Shown: positions 14,409 to 25,600 of the stretch, piece after piece
Layout of the letters: each line of letters opens with the position of its first letter
Numbering within the stretch: the stretch's first letter is position 1
Assembly (NCBI RefSeq): GCF_040807025.1
Contig: NC_090943.1
Span: 27,557,213 to 27,621,212 of the forward strand
DNA from: Struthio camelus
Taxonomy: Eukaryota > Chordata > Aves > Struthioniformes > Struthionidae
Length of the DNA stretch: 64,000 bases
Direction: 5' to 3'
The notes under the pieces: model-generated
Databases searched by the model: none
Told to the model about the DNA's origin: nothing
What the model saw: the letters and a program-made list of their open reading frames with translations, nothing else
Made by a program: the position numbers and the translations under genes

Positions 14409-14439
14409 GGGGCCGGGGCCGGGAGCGGGAGCGGGCGGG
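14409..14439 (+). promoter_or_regulatory. Potential G-quadruplex in CpG island core
   Basis: Six runs of three or four guanines are separated by loops of one to three bases, satisfying the usual G3+N1-7 pattern on the plus strand. Such motifs are common at CpG-island promoters. This is a sequence-pattern call only. Confidence 0.6.
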
Positions 14440-17046
14440 CGCGGCCCTGCGCGGGGCAACAGCGCCGCCCGCCGCCGGCGCTGCGCCGCCGCGGGCAGCC
14501 CTGAGGCGCGGGCGGGCGCGGCGGCGGCTCCCGCCCTGCTGCCATTTTGCGAGCGAGCCGCGCGCAGGCCGGACTCCCGTTTATGGCGGGCTGTGGGCTG
14601 GGCTTTAAGAACTAAATAACGCGCGGCCTTTCTGTGGCGATGGGGGTCGCCGCACACACCAAAAGGCGCCAGGATCACGACTCGCCGAGTACCGCGCCGC
14701 TCGGGGCACCGTGGCGCGTCCAGCTCAAAGCGGGCCCTGCGCACCGGGCGCTTCCTGGCCCCCCGGGCGGCCTTGGCTGCGCGCGTCGCCCCGCTTTGGC
14801 CTGGCGCGGAGGCCTCGGCAGAGCTTCGCAGGCTCATTTTTGTACGAATCATCTGGGTTGCTCCTGCCGTGCAGAGCTGTGTCTCTGCCTCATCAGCTCT
14901 GTAAACAAGCCCAGCTCTCATTTGAGCTAAAATTTCCCCTCCCTTCATTTTCCCTTGCCAGGGATGCTTTAGTTTATTGCAGCCTTAAGTCTTGTAGGTG
15001 TCATACACACTCATGTGAGAAAAAACAACCTAGAAATAAATAGGAGCATATTTCCAAAGAGAAGGCTTTGAGCCAGGTGGTTTCTGTTTGATATGAAAGT
15101 GTAAAGTATGAGTAATAGATATATTGCTCTTCCCATCAATTAGAGATGGGAGTAGGACTGAAAATGATTCCTGCTAAGCAGTGGTGCCCCCCAAAGAGGT
15201 CAGAGAAGAGAGCGTGGCAGACTTGCCCCTGGACTGTTACTGGCCCGCAGGTATACCTGTAGTACAGTAATCACTGCAGATTAAGAGTGTGAATTCAACG
15301 TGGATATCGGAGTAACTGCAACACTGTCACTTGCAAGCTGTGGAAAAGAACAGCAGTGCGAGAGAGAGGCCTTTTCGAGTTAGCTTTCAGAGTCGCCCAC
15401 GGCATGCATTGCAGTTGCCTCAGTGATGCAACCAGGGCGCTGGTCTGTTTTATTAATGGAATATATGAACTATATGATGAGTTTTTCAACGGTGTTTTAA
15501 ATTTTAACATGCCAATATTAAATTCTTCTCACATCTCTGCGATAAGTGCTTATGACTATCTTCCATTTTACAGGTGGAAATAAATAAAATTACTTACCTG
15601 ATGTCACATGGAGAATAAATGATAAACTTGAGATTTCAGTTCAGGCATTCCCAGATAACAAGTTTGGTGTGCTCATTTGCCTACCTCAAATTTATACAAA
15701 GAGTTGTTTTAGGGTTTTTTTCTGTTGTGGAGGGATGTGGAACATCTGTTCATTATAGGGAAAGATCAGTAAAAAATGCTGAATCATATTTTTGGGTCAT
15801 ATCATATACTCTTACAGAGATGTGCTCAAATCTGGGGCTGAGCCATCTCACAGTGGATAGCTGTTGTAAAGACGTGCTGACAGCAGGAACGTCACAGTGT
15901 ATAATCACCGTGGCCTCTGAAGAGGAAAGACATGCTCTTGGCAACGTACTTCATTACCATGTTATGTTGTAATCCGATAGATTTGTCAGGTGCCACTGAG
16001 TTTCGTATAGCTACTGTATGGATGTAGAGCATCCTCCATTTTCATAGACACATTCTTTACATAGGTGAAGGAGATGAGGGTGACAATAAAGCTAGCTAAT
16101 TTTTCTCTTTGACAATCTAGAGGTGGGACTATGGCATTAGTAGACGTTGGCAGAACTGCAAAGAAGAAAATACCACAAAATAGTCTTTATCTCTGCCTCT
16201 AAGAGGTGCGCAAAATCTCCTCCAATAGCTGCAATCTAGCCAGTCTCCACTATGGATGCTTTTCCTGGGAATATAGTTAGGATGGCGTGATATTTTTGTC
16301 CTGGGTCCAGGATCCAAGGGAAGCTCTGTGATCAGTTGTGCATGTTCATTACTGCTGTGGGACCTCGCGGCTGCCACCTGGCATTGAGTGATTTGACACG
16401 CTCCGTTCACCATCTCCCCTACCTCTCCGTACTGGGTCAGCTGCAGGTGGAATCTAGGCAGGAGGCTGGCACAGATCCAGTCTTTTGGACGGACGTGTGA
16501 GAAGGAAGCGCCTGGTCATTTCACAGGCAGAGATGCCACGGAAGAAAGGCCAAAAAGAGATTAAAAGGAGGAAGTGAAGGTAGTCCTTGCTGAGCATGGA
16601 CCAGAGGCCCCGAAACAGTTTGTGTGCTTCCCAGACCAAGCTGATTCCTCTGTGGCATAATACCCAAAATAAGTATGACTCTTCTGTACCTGTCCACGGT
16701 GCAGGAGCAGTATCACATCTCATGTACATGGATGCAGGGTAAGATCGCTCCATTGCGTTGCATCTGTATTTATGGTGAGGGTAGATATATTTGTGTGGGG
16801 CTGGTCCTTGGCTGGTAAGTTCCCTTGGAAAAATTTGGGTGCAACTTTATGCAAATACAGCTAAACTGCTTCCCAATCACAGATGGCTCAATGTCTTTGC
16901 ACCACATTTCTCAACACATGCAGTTCCAGATTAAGTGTGCAAAAAGCTAATTCAGAGCTGACTGCACCCTGAAAAAAATTAAAGAGATAGTCTGGAGCTC
17001 TAAACAAAATCCAGACTAGGAAGGGCAGTTGTGGTCTGTATACCAC

Positions 17047-17071
17047 AGTATATATACTTCGTATATATACT
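17047..17071. repeat. Perfect 11-bp inverted repeat, 3-nt loop
   Basis: AGTATATATAC and its exact reverse complement are separated by TTC, inside a longer TATA-type stretch. It could extrude as a cruciform. It is more likely a by-product of TA-repeat evolution than a functional RNA. Confidence 0.6.
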
Positions 17072-18138
17072 ACATATACACACTGCAAATTGTACTAGAT
17101 ATCCTGCACAGGAAGTTTAGTGCAAACATTTTGAAAAACTGTGTACTTTATACCTGGTGGATTTGTTTTGAGCAATCTTAAATTTATTGCGAAGGAAAAG
17201 CTGTATGTTGCTAATGTTTCCACCACAGCGAAAGGATAGCTCCGGTTATGTTAGGTCTGGACTCTCCCTTTTCACTTTGCTATACAATAGGAATGTGGAC
17301 AGTTACTTGAATACAGTAAAGTGTCTATGCTGCCTTCGCTGCCTGGGCCTTCACTTCTGCAAGGAGAGAGATAATTGCACGGTTCCCAGGAAGAAAGTAA
17401 GTCCTGGAGGCAGCAACAGTTGAAGATATTTAATATAGAAAATAATTATTTTTGGTTATCTGGATTAAACTTAAAACTTAGCTATTTAAATATTCAATCT
17501 ATTATGATTATTGAATAATAATATATTCAGGTAGTTGATGCAAGTGAAATGGGACTGATGAAAAACTATTTTTTGAGATGTTTTGGATGTCTGGTATATG
17601 TAGGAATAAGAGTATAGGTACAGTAGGTAAAGCAATAAATTAAAGAAACGTGGTTGTTTAAAGGTTTTCTCCAGCTCTTAGTATACTTTTCAGTGCTATA
17701 AAAATCTTTTTACATGTAAAGATTTTTGGAGTTCACATGAATCTTTATTGAAAAATAACTGGAAAATCTGATACATAAACTGCTTTATGATTTTTGTATG
17801 TGCATTTCCCAGCTGCATTTTATAGCCTTGGCATAGCAAGCAAATAAAGAAATCAGGTGGGAAAGCGGAAGGTGAAAGAGTTAATAGAGTAATAGGAAAT
17901 GTACAGTTGACAGTTCCCCTTTCTTAGGAGTCTCTCAGGAATCTCCATTCCTTCCTTAGGAATCTCCATTCACATGGGCAGAGGGAAGCACATATTTTTG
18001 TTGCCTTAAAGACTGGCTTTTTTATCTGAAACTATCACAAACATATTGGCAAAAGAATAGAGTTGTTAACAAGCCAAAAGGCAGAATAAAAAAAGTATTT
18101 TTTTTGAATTTCATTTGAGAGGAAAATGTCATGATTTT

Positions 18139-18150
18139 GGGGGGGGGGGG
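18139..18150 (+). repeat. Poly-G run (12)
   Basis: Mononucleotide run of 12 G, followed closely by T-rich sequence. It is prone to length polymorphism and sequencing error. Confidence 0.9.
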
Positions 18151-18602
18151 TCTGGTTCATGTTGTTTTTGGGTTTTTTTGGTTCCTTGAGGTTTGTCAAC
18201 ACTGTAAGCCATTAAAATATCTGACAGGTAGGAAAGGTCAGTTTTAACCAAAAGGCATTTTTTAATGATAAAACCACATTCCAGGCATAGTCTCAGTTGT
18301 AATCGAATAGACAAGTTCTGCAGAACTTGACTAATTCTACTATCTGTACTGATAGCTCTGTGCCCCCAAAAGCCATCTCTCTGCACCAGTTTGGGGTATA
18401 TGAGGAAACAGGACTTTTTGCAAAGTCTCCTTAAAGTCAGATTTTGCCTCTGGTTCTTTGCAACTGGAAGGATTGGGGAAATGCAGGCCTCTGCTGTGAG
18501 GCCTTCAGAGCCACCAAAATTTACGGGAGGCTGAGTAGGTGCATAGATCATTTAAGGAGGGGCAATCCTAGGCAGGGGATTTTGGTCTTATCAGGTCTTT
18601 AT

Positions 18603-18800
18603 TACCTAGCAATCATGGAAGAGTAAGTCTGGAAGAGAGCTTAAGAGATATCATCTAGTCCATTTGAGAGTGGATCATTCATTGATTTTTCTGTTGATTC
18701 AGTCCATTTTTCAAGAGGCAGATTCCTGTGATGTCCCAGTCTATCCCAGTACTTCACCACTTCTGGTGATAACAGTGTTGTACAGATGCTGTCTTTGCAG
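18603..18800 (-). mobile_element. Decayed CR1-like LINE fragment
   Basis: The plus strand carries, in order and at about the expected spacing, degraded versions of words from the reverse complement of CR1 3' ends. These are an AATCATGGAA-like start, GGAAGAGAGC then ATCATCTAGTCCA (compare GATCATCTAGTCCAA), and later CCCAGTACTTCACCA (compare CCAGTGCTTCACYA). The element would be in minus orientation. It is heavily diverged, with no remaining coding capacity. The call rests on remembered consensus words, not an alignment. Confidence 0.55.
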
Positions 18801-18849
18801 CAGCCTTTGATCTACTGGAGGACAATTAGCATGCCCTCCTCCACCTTCT

Positions 18850-20140
18850 CTTTTCTAGGGAACCTCTGTTGGTTCTGTGTTTCCTCACAGGTCCTAGAGT
18901 CATTGCTTTGGCAGCACGTATTGAGAGTCTTGAACCCAGGAAATATTTCTGGAGGAAATCACCCTCCACAGACAGATAGCTGGGGGACTTGGCGCACTGC
19001 GCACACCTCTTCCCCTGGCTGTCTCGGCTGGTGTGGTGGCAGTCTGCCTGACAGTGGCTGTCTTTGTTCAGAGTGTACTGCTTAACTCTTCCCCCTTCTC
19101 AAAACCAGGGTTTCCACACAGAAGAGGACTTCTGTGTGCCAGTGGGTTCACGTCCCTCTCACTGCTTCCTCCCTTCTCATCTACCATTAAAAAAACCAGG
19201 CGGCATAGGCTCTTCCAAATGGGAAGGGCCTTTTCATGCAATTTTCTTTCAGCCCTTGCAAAGCCCACATCATCCATTATCGGGCTCTGAACCTGTACAC
19301 CCACTGGAAAGGCCACTGCCACTGGAGCTGTCCCCTCACATAGGCTTGCCTGTCTGTGTGTCACCCTGTTCCAGTTTCAGACTCTGTCTCTATAATCTTA
19401 AAAGCTGGTCCTGTCCCATCCCATCCCATCCTGTCCTGTCCCACTCCATCTTCTTCCCCCTTCACCTTTCCCACTTCCCTATTCTTTGTGTGCTTTTTTT
19501 ATTCCATCTCTCCCCTTGAGCATCATGGCTCACCAGATCTATCTTTTGTCCTATCACCTTCTGCTCCCTGTTTCTCAGTTCTTGTTCCCCCTTACCTAGG
19601 TAGTCCCTGTCACTGCTCCAGTTCTGAATCCCAGCAGCCATGCTCCAGTCTGCATCAAGCTCTCTTTAATATAAATTTTCCTCGCTGTCAATAGTTGTGA
19701 AGTCCCTCCAGGTTCAGAGACCTCTGTCTCTGAATTTAAACAGGGAAGGAGCCTCAGTGCCCTCAGCTTCCAGCCCCTGGACACTGGATGCCTTGCACTC
19801 CTCCGGGAGCAGATTCCAGCTCTCCTTCTCCTGCAGAGGAGTTCAGAGTCCACAAATGCTCCTTGGGCGCAGCGGGGATCCTGGCTGCTCACCAGAGGGA
19901 GCTGCTGAGATACTGTTGCCGTGATCCACAAAAGCCAGATTGAGTTTCCTTGGTCCTCCCCACCTTCCTCCTACTTTCTTGCAGACCTGGCTTTGGCTCC
20001 TGTACATTTGAACCAAGCTCTTTCCTCCAGGTATCCAGACTCAGCACTGAAAGCACAGGGGTGAGCTCTCAGTTTAGACCTGGCCATTTGCAGCCCAGAC
20101 CTGCAACTTCTGGGACTGTCATATGTGTATAAACTCTGCT
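18850..20140. other. Pyrimidine-rich, moderately GC-rich intergenic block
   Basis: The plus strand is rich in C and T, most strongly at 19,380-19,640. It includes a CCCAT/CCTGT pentamer repeat at about 19,412-19,443. Overlapping open frames of 99-151 codons exist on both strands but are proline/serine-rich composition artefacts. No recognised gene or transposon. It could be an old LTR or a diverged simple-repeat region. Confidence 0.4.
19412..19443 (+). repeat. CCCAT/CCTGT pentamer microsatellite
   Basis: About three CCCAT units run into two CCTGT units. This is a short degenerate pentamer repeat within the pyrimidine-rich block. Confidence 0.7.
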
Positions 20141-20626
20141 GTTAAAATCTTAAGTTTGCATATGCCCATATATAAATGGCAGTCTTTCAGTCCTTGCAAC
20201 TTGGTGAAAGTACGCTCATGCAAGCATACTTCCTCTCACCTCTGCCTTTTGTCTTCTATCAGAGTAAAACCTTTTTTAAATACTCCTCAAAAGAATGCCT
20301 GAGCAGGCTGGAAAAAAGTTGATAGAGTTGTTTAACATGGACAATATGACATATTTTTTTCCTGACCTCACTCTTGGAAGTTACTGAGCCCTTTGGCTTT
20401 AATTAACAGAAAATAAGTCTGAGGCAGATGTTTGTCATGGGAAAGTTTAGTTTTCAAAATGCAAAGATTAACATAATTATGAGGCATGAAGAAAATGGTC
20501 TTACAAAGTAAAGGAAAGTAATTAGAAATACTAGTTAAAAACAATTCTGCCAGCCTTTGTATGTGATATATATCATCAAATACAGTTCATACTTTGCACA
20601 ATTAAAGATGTTATCAAACATTTATA

Positions 20627-22667
20627 TTTATTACTGAGCTACTGCTGATAAAAATACAATTTTATAACAAACATTCTTATATATAAACATAATAAAAACT
20701 ATATTTCTGTAAATTCACACAGGTGATTAGTGGAGTGCCTAGCATGTAATATGCTCTGTAAAATCCCAAGTGATATTAGTAAACGTCCCTACTACACAGC
20801 TTTTCTGAGTTTGAGCACAAAAAATCCCTTGTAATTCTTAGAGAGATGTGAATGAAGAGATTGACTGACTGAGATGAAGACCAAAGTCTTCATTTACCAT
20901 GAACATATGGCAAATTTCTTGCTGTAAAGCTTTATTTGAGAGGATAAATGGTTCAGTTATAGCCTAAGGACTAAGTATAACAAATAATCAATTACTTAGC
21001 ATAGTTCATGTAGCATGCTATATGTGATAAAATATCCTATTAGAAACAACGTGGCTACAGGATAACATGAAGTATAGGATTAGTGAGAGACATTCATTGT
21101 TACAGGTACTCACCAAGACAAATACTTTTTGGCTAAAGAGCAGTCTGGATTATATAATAAAACTCCTTTTCCCTATTTACAGCTAAAAGAAGAGCTGTAC
21201 TACAGCTCTTGCATAACCCTATCCCAGAGCATACTGTCTAGTAACATTTGAAGCTATGAGATCTAAAGTAATGAAAGAAGTTACTCTTACAGGTGGAGTT
21301 ATCTATCCGTGCACAGACTTCAACTGATAAAAGAATTTTCATGACTCCATGTGTAACTCAGTCATTTGCATGAAGGATTTTCTTCTGTGCACATGACTGT
21401 AGATGTAAACTGTGGTCTGCAGGTTGTTGTTGTTGTCGTCGTCTTCAGTTTGGTTGTATTAATCTTCTGCTGATGTATCACTTATTTTGCCTACCTCCTT
21501 GCTTGAGTCTAAGAGCTAAGCAGGCTGGTGGGCTGGTCAAAGATCCAACCTGCAGACCTTACTCAGGCGGTTTATTGCATTGAACTCCGCTGGTTTTCTT
21601 AATCTTATGCACACAGTGAAAGGTACAATACTTTGACCTCCCAGATGGTATTGACTTGTTGTTTCTGGTGTTTCCCACTAATATATTTTACTTTTTTGGA
21701 GCATTAATTCTGTCTTAACATAACGGGCAATTCTATACGCGTGAGGAAGTTAATGCGTGCAATCAGTGACCATTTAAAACATTTTAATTGCATGCATTTG
21801 TAAAGATCAAACTTGATAAGAAATCTATTGCTGGAAGTAGCTCAGGGAGTTTATAATGAAAAGAAAGATCCAATCAATTTAATATAAAGCAGTAGCAGAC
21901 CCACCAAAAATGGAAAAAAATCTGTTTAATATTGGCTTCAAGTGCCAACTGGTATATCTGCTTTTACTATAGAGCAGAAAGTAGCTGTATCTTTGGGTAC
22001 TTGCACCTAGGAAGGGAAAAGACCAGCGCTTCTGTCCTCCCACGAGATGTACAGCTTGGTTATTAATTTAGTTCCATATACAGGTGGATTACATTATTCA
22101 AGTATGCAACAGCAGAGGACAAAATGCTGCTTTGCAGATGAATGGCCTTTTCATTCCTCTTGTGCCAAGATGATACCAGGTACAATGAAGCATCAGGCCA
22201 TGTTAAATGATACATGTTTTCTAATAAATGTTCCTTGTTCATATATCGCTTATACAGAAACATGAGGATAGTGACATATCCTTCTTTAGGAGTAGTGGCA
22301 AAAAAAGCTAATAAGATAGCAGGGTTCTGAAAAGAGATGGTATTTCACTTTGTCATTACATATTCAAAATATTTTTTAGAATTCTCTTTTTTTTTCTGAA
22401 TGGTTTCTCATGCTTACATCAACCAAAGAAGAACTTTGAGCAGTACTGACAAGTTTACAGAAATAACTGTACCAATATTTCAGTCTGATTGATTGTCCAA
22501 ACAGAGATTATGACAGCAGGGAGACAATTCTGCACGTGACTGAAAGACTAACATAATGAGGAAGGAAATATAAAGGATAGCCAGAAGTTGTCACTTGCAA
22601 TTGTTGACAAAAAAATGTTGAGGATCGTTCTGTCTAAAGAAGCCTTGTGGCAGCAACATTGGAATAT
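20627..22667 (-). other. SAMD9L: Probable SAMD9L 3' UTR region
   Basis: Non-coding AT-rich sequence directly downstream (minus strand) of the SAMD9L stop codon. Candidate polyadenylation signals on the minus strand are ATTAAA at 21,925-21,930 and 21,878-21,883, and AATAAA at 20,627-20,632. These would give a 3' UTR of roughly 0.75 to 2.0 kb. The sequence cannot say which is used, so the lower boundary is a guess set at the AATAAA. A GTT/GTC triplet repeat lies at 21,423-21,445. Confidence 0.4.
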
Positions 22668-25600
22668 CTATTGTTTTAATGACAGACTTTCAATGTTGTA
22701 TGCCAGGAGACCAGCGATGGAAAACCCAAGGTAAAAAGACACTCTTTCTATGCTTAGGCCATTTTTCAGCCGGCATGAGGGAACCGGCTGCACTGGTATC
22801 CTAAAGGTTTCATTACTGCCATAGTCTACATAGATAACCCTACCCTCAGCTCTTCCATCCAGACGAAGCAAAAGGTCTTGAACAGCCTTTTCCTTCCAGA
22901 TATTTCTACTCTGCCAGAGGGTTTTCAATTCCTGTTCTGGAAGTGAACTAAAAAGCTGATCTATTTTTCCTTTGTGAACAAGTCTGTTCAGGCCACTGCC
23001 TTTCCCAAGATAGAAATGAGCCAGGGGTAGCCTGGAACGACGCAGGGTTCCATAGAGCTCTTTGAAGGACTCATTTAAATGCCTAACATAGCTTGCCATT
23101 TTCTTGGAATCTTCATTTAGTTTTCTATTTTCGGGCCAGAACAACAAGGAGGCTAGGAAGAAAGGCTCTACGCAGTGTGAAGTCGGTTCCACTTTCTGTA
23201 GAATATTTAGAAGCTGATTTCTCAGCTCCTGAAAAAGATATAACTTGGTGGATTTCGGTTTAATGCACTTGAGAACAACATTTGCCAAAATCAAATTCTG
23301 TTTTTCTTTCAGAGTTGCTTCTGAATTCTCCTCACATAAAAATGCATATGCAGCTACTATGTCTTCTAGTTCTCTGTCAGCATTTCTGCGATTTCTGTGG
23401 AGGTATTCCAGAAGTCCAGAAAATGAGTCTGCTTTAGCAGCCTCCAGACTGTGCTGGTATGCTTTCTTACGCCGAGACAAGGGCCACGTCGAGACCTGTT
23501 CATTTTTCAGTTGCTCAAAATTGGAATCGCAAAATACTCTTGTGTATTTGGTAAAACATTCTTGAACCTTCTCCCATATTTTTGCTTCAACAATTTCTTT
23601 TTCATTGGTCTGTGTTTTGAAAAAGACAAAGTAATCTTCAAAAAAGTCAAATGCCCTTTTCAAACGTGATTGCAAATTATTTAAGAAGCTGGAATAAGGT
23701 GTAAGGGCCTTAGATATTTCACTTTCTGTGTCAGAGGTATCCATCTTCGAAACACTATTTCCTGACAGATACATGGCCAAGTTTTTTCTACACCATGAGT
23801 CATCTTTGCTGAAAAAAGGAAGACGCTGAAGGATATCAATAACATAAAGACAAGTTTCTATCTCTCCCTGATAACCAGCAGTATTGTATGTGTAAAACTT
23901 TCTTTTAAGCTTTAGCTGCTGCAAATTTTGTTCAGTGTCTGCATTTTCAGCTTGCTGCTGCGATTCTCTGAAAGCCTTTGAGGCGTTCTGAGCAAGTTCC
24001 AGCATATATTTCAGTTGCTCAACTGTCATGTCTGTACTCTTTGTTTTGTGCTCTATCCAGTATCTCAGCTTATTTTTATAGACTTGACCTAATGTATCCG
24101 ATATGTATGAATTGTGCGGTGCTCTTTCTTTGGCTTCTTTGGCCCAGTCCAACGCAGAGTCAAAATTCCTTTCTTTATAGTAGAAGTATCTTGCTAGGGC
24201 TTGGCAAATGAGACTATTTTGCTTAAATCTTCTGGATCCTTGTTTCAACACAGATTCCACTTTGGCACACTTCTCCTCCTTATGAATGGCTTCAATTAAT
24301 GGGGAAAACAACGTGTCTGACTCATCACCATGCTCCTTACGCTGTCTAGTAATCAGCATAGTTTGTATATCACGAATAAGTGTGTCTTTCCTTAACAGAG
24401 TCTCATAAAATAAATCCTCTTTCAATAACTGTAAAGCAATTTCACTTTTAGACAAGCCGTAGGTTAGTTTCAATTCTGCTAGACAGCGACATGCTATCAA
24501 GGAGTGAATGATACGCAGACCTTTGTATCTCGTGCATTCCTGTACCTGAGCATATATTAGAATATTGGAGCAAATTCCCATCTTTTCTATCAGTTTATCT
24601 TTATTGCAGCCAATCTCTCGAGAATTAATTTGTAAGAATTCTTCACATATTGATATTGAAACTGTAGATGTTCTTACATAAGAGTTTAACAGTGCTAAAT
24701 AGTAAATAAGCTGTGCTGGTTTAGAGGTAGTATCAAAGTTATTCAGGGTATTTTTTACCACTGTTTCAATGTACTGTGGATCAAAGTTTTTCTTCATAAT
24801 CATAAATGAATAGAAATTGTCAGGATTTGAATGCTGCTTTTCAATATCTTTTAGTTTCTGATCAAAAGCCCTTTGCTCTTTTTGAGAAAGCAGATGTTTT
24901 AGAGAAATACTGTTCAAAGAATTGATAGTTGAATTTTCATCAGGATTCTGCGATCTCATACAATTTAGAATGATCACTAATGGATTTACACAGTGAAGGT
25001 CTTTTTCTGTTATAGCTTTCTGAATTTCTTTCTGCAGAATATAGATGTTTTCTTGCTCTTCAAAATCATCTACAAGAAGTAACACTGGTGTATAGCCTGT
25101 AGAGTTGTTTGCTCCATAGGTGATTAAAGTTGTCAGTTGTGTTTCAAAATCACTTGTTCTGTTCTTCAGAACAGCACACCTGAACTGCTTTCGGTGATCC
25201 CAGAGCATCTGCATAGCTAATGTTGTCCCGCCACAGCCTGGGTGGTGGTAAAGATTGATAATTTCTACAGGTGATTGATTAGTGCTGTGAGATAAAGACA
25301 TAACTAGCTGTTCGAGCTTTTCATAACCATCCCTTCTGATAAAATCTGATGTATATTTTTCAGAAGAGAAGTAAAAATTCCACCATGACACTTTACCTCC
25401 TCGATAAAAATCTTCTTCCCGTTCTTTCAGGAATTTTTCAAATTGCTCTGGATTCTTCTCTATCTCTGTGTCTTTGCATTCATTTGCACAAAGGATTTCT
25501 AGTGCTGCCATGGAGTCTTCTTCCTTCTTTAGAAGAACAGTAGAACCACCAGCAGAGGGTAGAAGTCTTTCAGAAGATTGTGTCACTGATTTTAATTTTG

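Larger units (their letters stand above)
13745..14840. promoter_or_regulatory. CpG island, probable promoter of an unidentified transcript
   Basis: About 1.1 kb of very GC-rich, CpG-dense sequence stands out sharply from AT-rich flanks. It contains GC-box-like GGGCGG words, a CACGTG E-box near 14,300 and a guanine-run core at 14,409-14,439. CpG islands of this kind usually mark promoters. No recognised coding exon starts here, and the GC-rich open frames (for example 280 codons at 14,106-14,948 minus) look like composition artefacts. It lies about 8 kb beyond the SAMD9L stop codon, so it is not the SAMD9L promoter. By synteny it could serve a non-coding 5' exon of CDK6 on the minus strand, a CDK6-divergent lncRNA, or an unannotated lncRNA on either strand. 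The direction is undetermined. Confidence 0.75.
14841..18602. other. Intergenic DNA, no supported gene
   Basis: AT-rich sequence following the CpG island. Open frames are short (at most about 117 codons, at 15,619-15,972) and unrecognised. A transcript starting in the island could have exons here, but no exon can be proven from sequence alone. A perfect AT-rich inverted repeat at 17,047-17,071 and a 12-G run at 18,139-18,150 are listed separately. Confidence 0.5.

Noticed and set aside
1-14840. Possible CDK6 coding exon, expected from human gene order on this side
   Set aside because: No minus-strand frame contains the kinase N-lobe with its glycine-rich loop. The CpG island may still relate to CDK6 transcription but carries no CDK6 coding sequence.
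14106-14948. 280-codon minus-strand open frame across the CpG island, with several overlapping frames on both strands
   Set aside because: GC-rich DNA is poor in stop codons. The peptides are arginine, alanine and proline rich in every frame and resemble no known protein, so they are composition artefacts.
19064-19694. 151- and 112-codon plus-strand frames rich in proline, serine and leucine
   Set aside because: They follow the pyrimidine-rich composition of the block and have no domain or homologue I recognise.
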